The notes beneath the pieces were generated by a model, which saw only the letters and a program-made list of their open reading frames with translations, made no database searches and was not told where the DNA came from. This document shows positions 54,349 through 54,975 of a stretch of 54,975 nt of DNA, piece after piece. Position 1 is the stretch's first letter, and every line of letters starts with the position of its first letter. This DNA is from Negativicutes bacterium (GTDB lineage: Bacteria; Bacillota_C; Negativicutes; Sporomusales_B; JARLHX01): NCBI GenBank assembly GCA_031292015.1, contig JARLHY010000199.1, positions 1 through 54,975 of the forward strand. Direction: 5' to 3'. A program made the translations under genes and the position numbers.

Positions 54349-54975
54349 ATGTCCAAATATAGAGTCTATGAACTGGCAAAAGAATTTAATACCACCAGTA
54401 AGGTGATTATCGACATTCTGGCCCGCAACAGCATCGTGGCCAAAAATCATATGAGCAGTCTTGACGATGACGCCAAGGCCGTGATTGACAGAACCTTCGC
54501 CCGAAAAACCGGCGCACCGGAGGAACCGGCCAAACCGTTCCCCGGAAAACCGGCTCCCACTGCCGGAGGCGCGATCCCAGCCGGCAACCAGGGAAGGCCG
54601 CAGCCTCCGTCCTCGGCTGGGCCCCGTCAGGCTCCCCTGCCGCCGAGACCTGTCCAAAACCTGACCGTCAGGCCGCCCCAACAGCCTTACCAGGCTGACC
54701 CGCGGCGACCGGCCGGCGGAGCTCCCGGCCCGCGGCCCGGCGTTCCCGGACAACAGCAGCCTCAACAACCTCAACAACAACAGCAACAGCGCCCGGGCCA
54801 ACCGCCTTATCAGCAATCCCGCCCGGCTGGCGCTCCTCCCCAGCAGCAATTCCGTCCCGCCGGCGGACCTCCCGGTCCGCGTCCTGGCTTTCCCGGACAA
54901 CAACAACAGCAACAGCGCCCGGGCCAACCGCCTTATCAGCAATCCCGCCCGGCTGGCGCTCCTCCCCAGCAGCAA
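54349..54975 (+). CDS. infB: Translation initiation factor IF-2, N-terminal part (runs off window)
   Basis: IF-2 N-terminal region; the frame is open from ATG 54349 (GGGGGTGG upstream) to the last base, 209 codons without a stop. Residues 1-50 form the conserved IF2-N domain (SKYRVYELAKEFNTTSKVII...). The rest is a Pro/Gln/Arg/Gly-rich linker with a 42-residue tandem repeat. The GTPase domain lies beyond the window. Order nusA-ylxR-ylxQ-infB confirms the call. Confidence 0.95.
   Translation, partial: MSKYRVYELAKEFNTTSKVIIDILARNSIVAKNHMSSLDDDAKAVIDRTFARKTGAPEEPAKPFPGKPAPTAGGAIPAGNQGRPQPPSSAGPRQAPLPPRPVQNLTVRPPQQPYQADPRRPAGGAPGPRPGVPGQQQPQQPQQQQQQRPGQPPYQQSRPAGAPPQQQFRPAGGPPGPRPGFPGQQQQQQRPGQPPYQQSRPAGAPPQQQ
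54772..54975 (+). repeat. 126-base (42-codon) tandem repeat in the infB linker
   Basis: Bases 54772-54849 and 54898-54975 are identical over all 78 bases visible, with a period of 126 bases; the second copy is cut by the window end. The unit encodes a Gln run, then RPGQPPYQQSRPAGAPPQQQ. The identity at synonymous sites points to a recent duplication. Confidence 0.85.

Overview
The window is one block of about 55 kb in which every credible gene lies on the + strand. It shows the classic low-branching Bacillota chromosome backbone topA-trmFO-xerC-hslVU-codY, a fla/che superoperon, rpsB-tsf-pyrH-frr-uppS-cdsA-dxr-rseP-ispG-proS-polC, and rimP-nusA-ylxR-ylxQ-infB. CodY, PolC, FliY, CheC/CheD and a SwrB-like position before rpsB all point to Bacillota. 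Mid-50s % G+C (by eye), a tiny 2[4Fe-4S] ferredoxin and the MEP isoprenoid pathway fit an anaerobic, flagellated member. My best guess is Negativicutes (Sporomusaceae-like) or a related clostridial lineage. That placement is inference; no rRNA is present.

Layout. Positions 1-5113: end of topA, then tRNA modification (trmFO), chromosome dimer resolution (xerC), the HslVU protease and the GTP/branched-chain amino acid sensor CodY. Positions 5114-5384: a dense regulatory leader with two copies of a 14-base repeat, a sigma-28-like promoter, a terminator-like hairpin with a competing pairing, and a candidate CodY box. Positions 5385-38020: about 37 flagellar and chemotaxis genes with no convincing internal terminator. 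They encode the rod/MS-ring/C-ring (flgB, flgC, fliE, fliF, fliG, fliM, fliY), the export apparatus (fliH, fliI, fliJ, fliO, fliP, fliQ, fliR, flhB, flhA), the hook (fliK, flgD, flgE), MotA without an adjacent MotB, placement factors (flhF, flhG), a PilZ flagellar brake, the chemotaxis core (cheY, cheB, cheA, cheW, cheC, cheD), sigma-28, a FapA/DUF342 protein and several poorly known small proteins. Positions 38021-48150: a strong promoter and a structured leader for rpsB-tsf, then pyrH-frr, a 67-residue unknown, a ferredoxin, and the undecaprenyl/CDP-DAG/MEP/site-2-protease/ProRS genes. Positions 48151-54975: polC, then a promoter and structured leader for rimP-nusA-ylxR-ylxQ-infB; infB runs off the window end.

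The genes are mostly ordinary housekeeping and motility genes. Points that stand out: PolC has lost its proofreading exonuclease insert exactly at the usual insertion point; the PilZ gene appears to start at ATT behind a perfect Shine-Dalgarno; leader RNAs with hand-found, mutually exclusive or nested pairings precede flgB, rpsB and rimP; motA has no neighbouring motB; and a lytic transglycosylase lies inside the export gene cluster. No mobile element, CRISPR array, tRNA or rRNA was seen. No gene-free stretch exceeds 300 bases.
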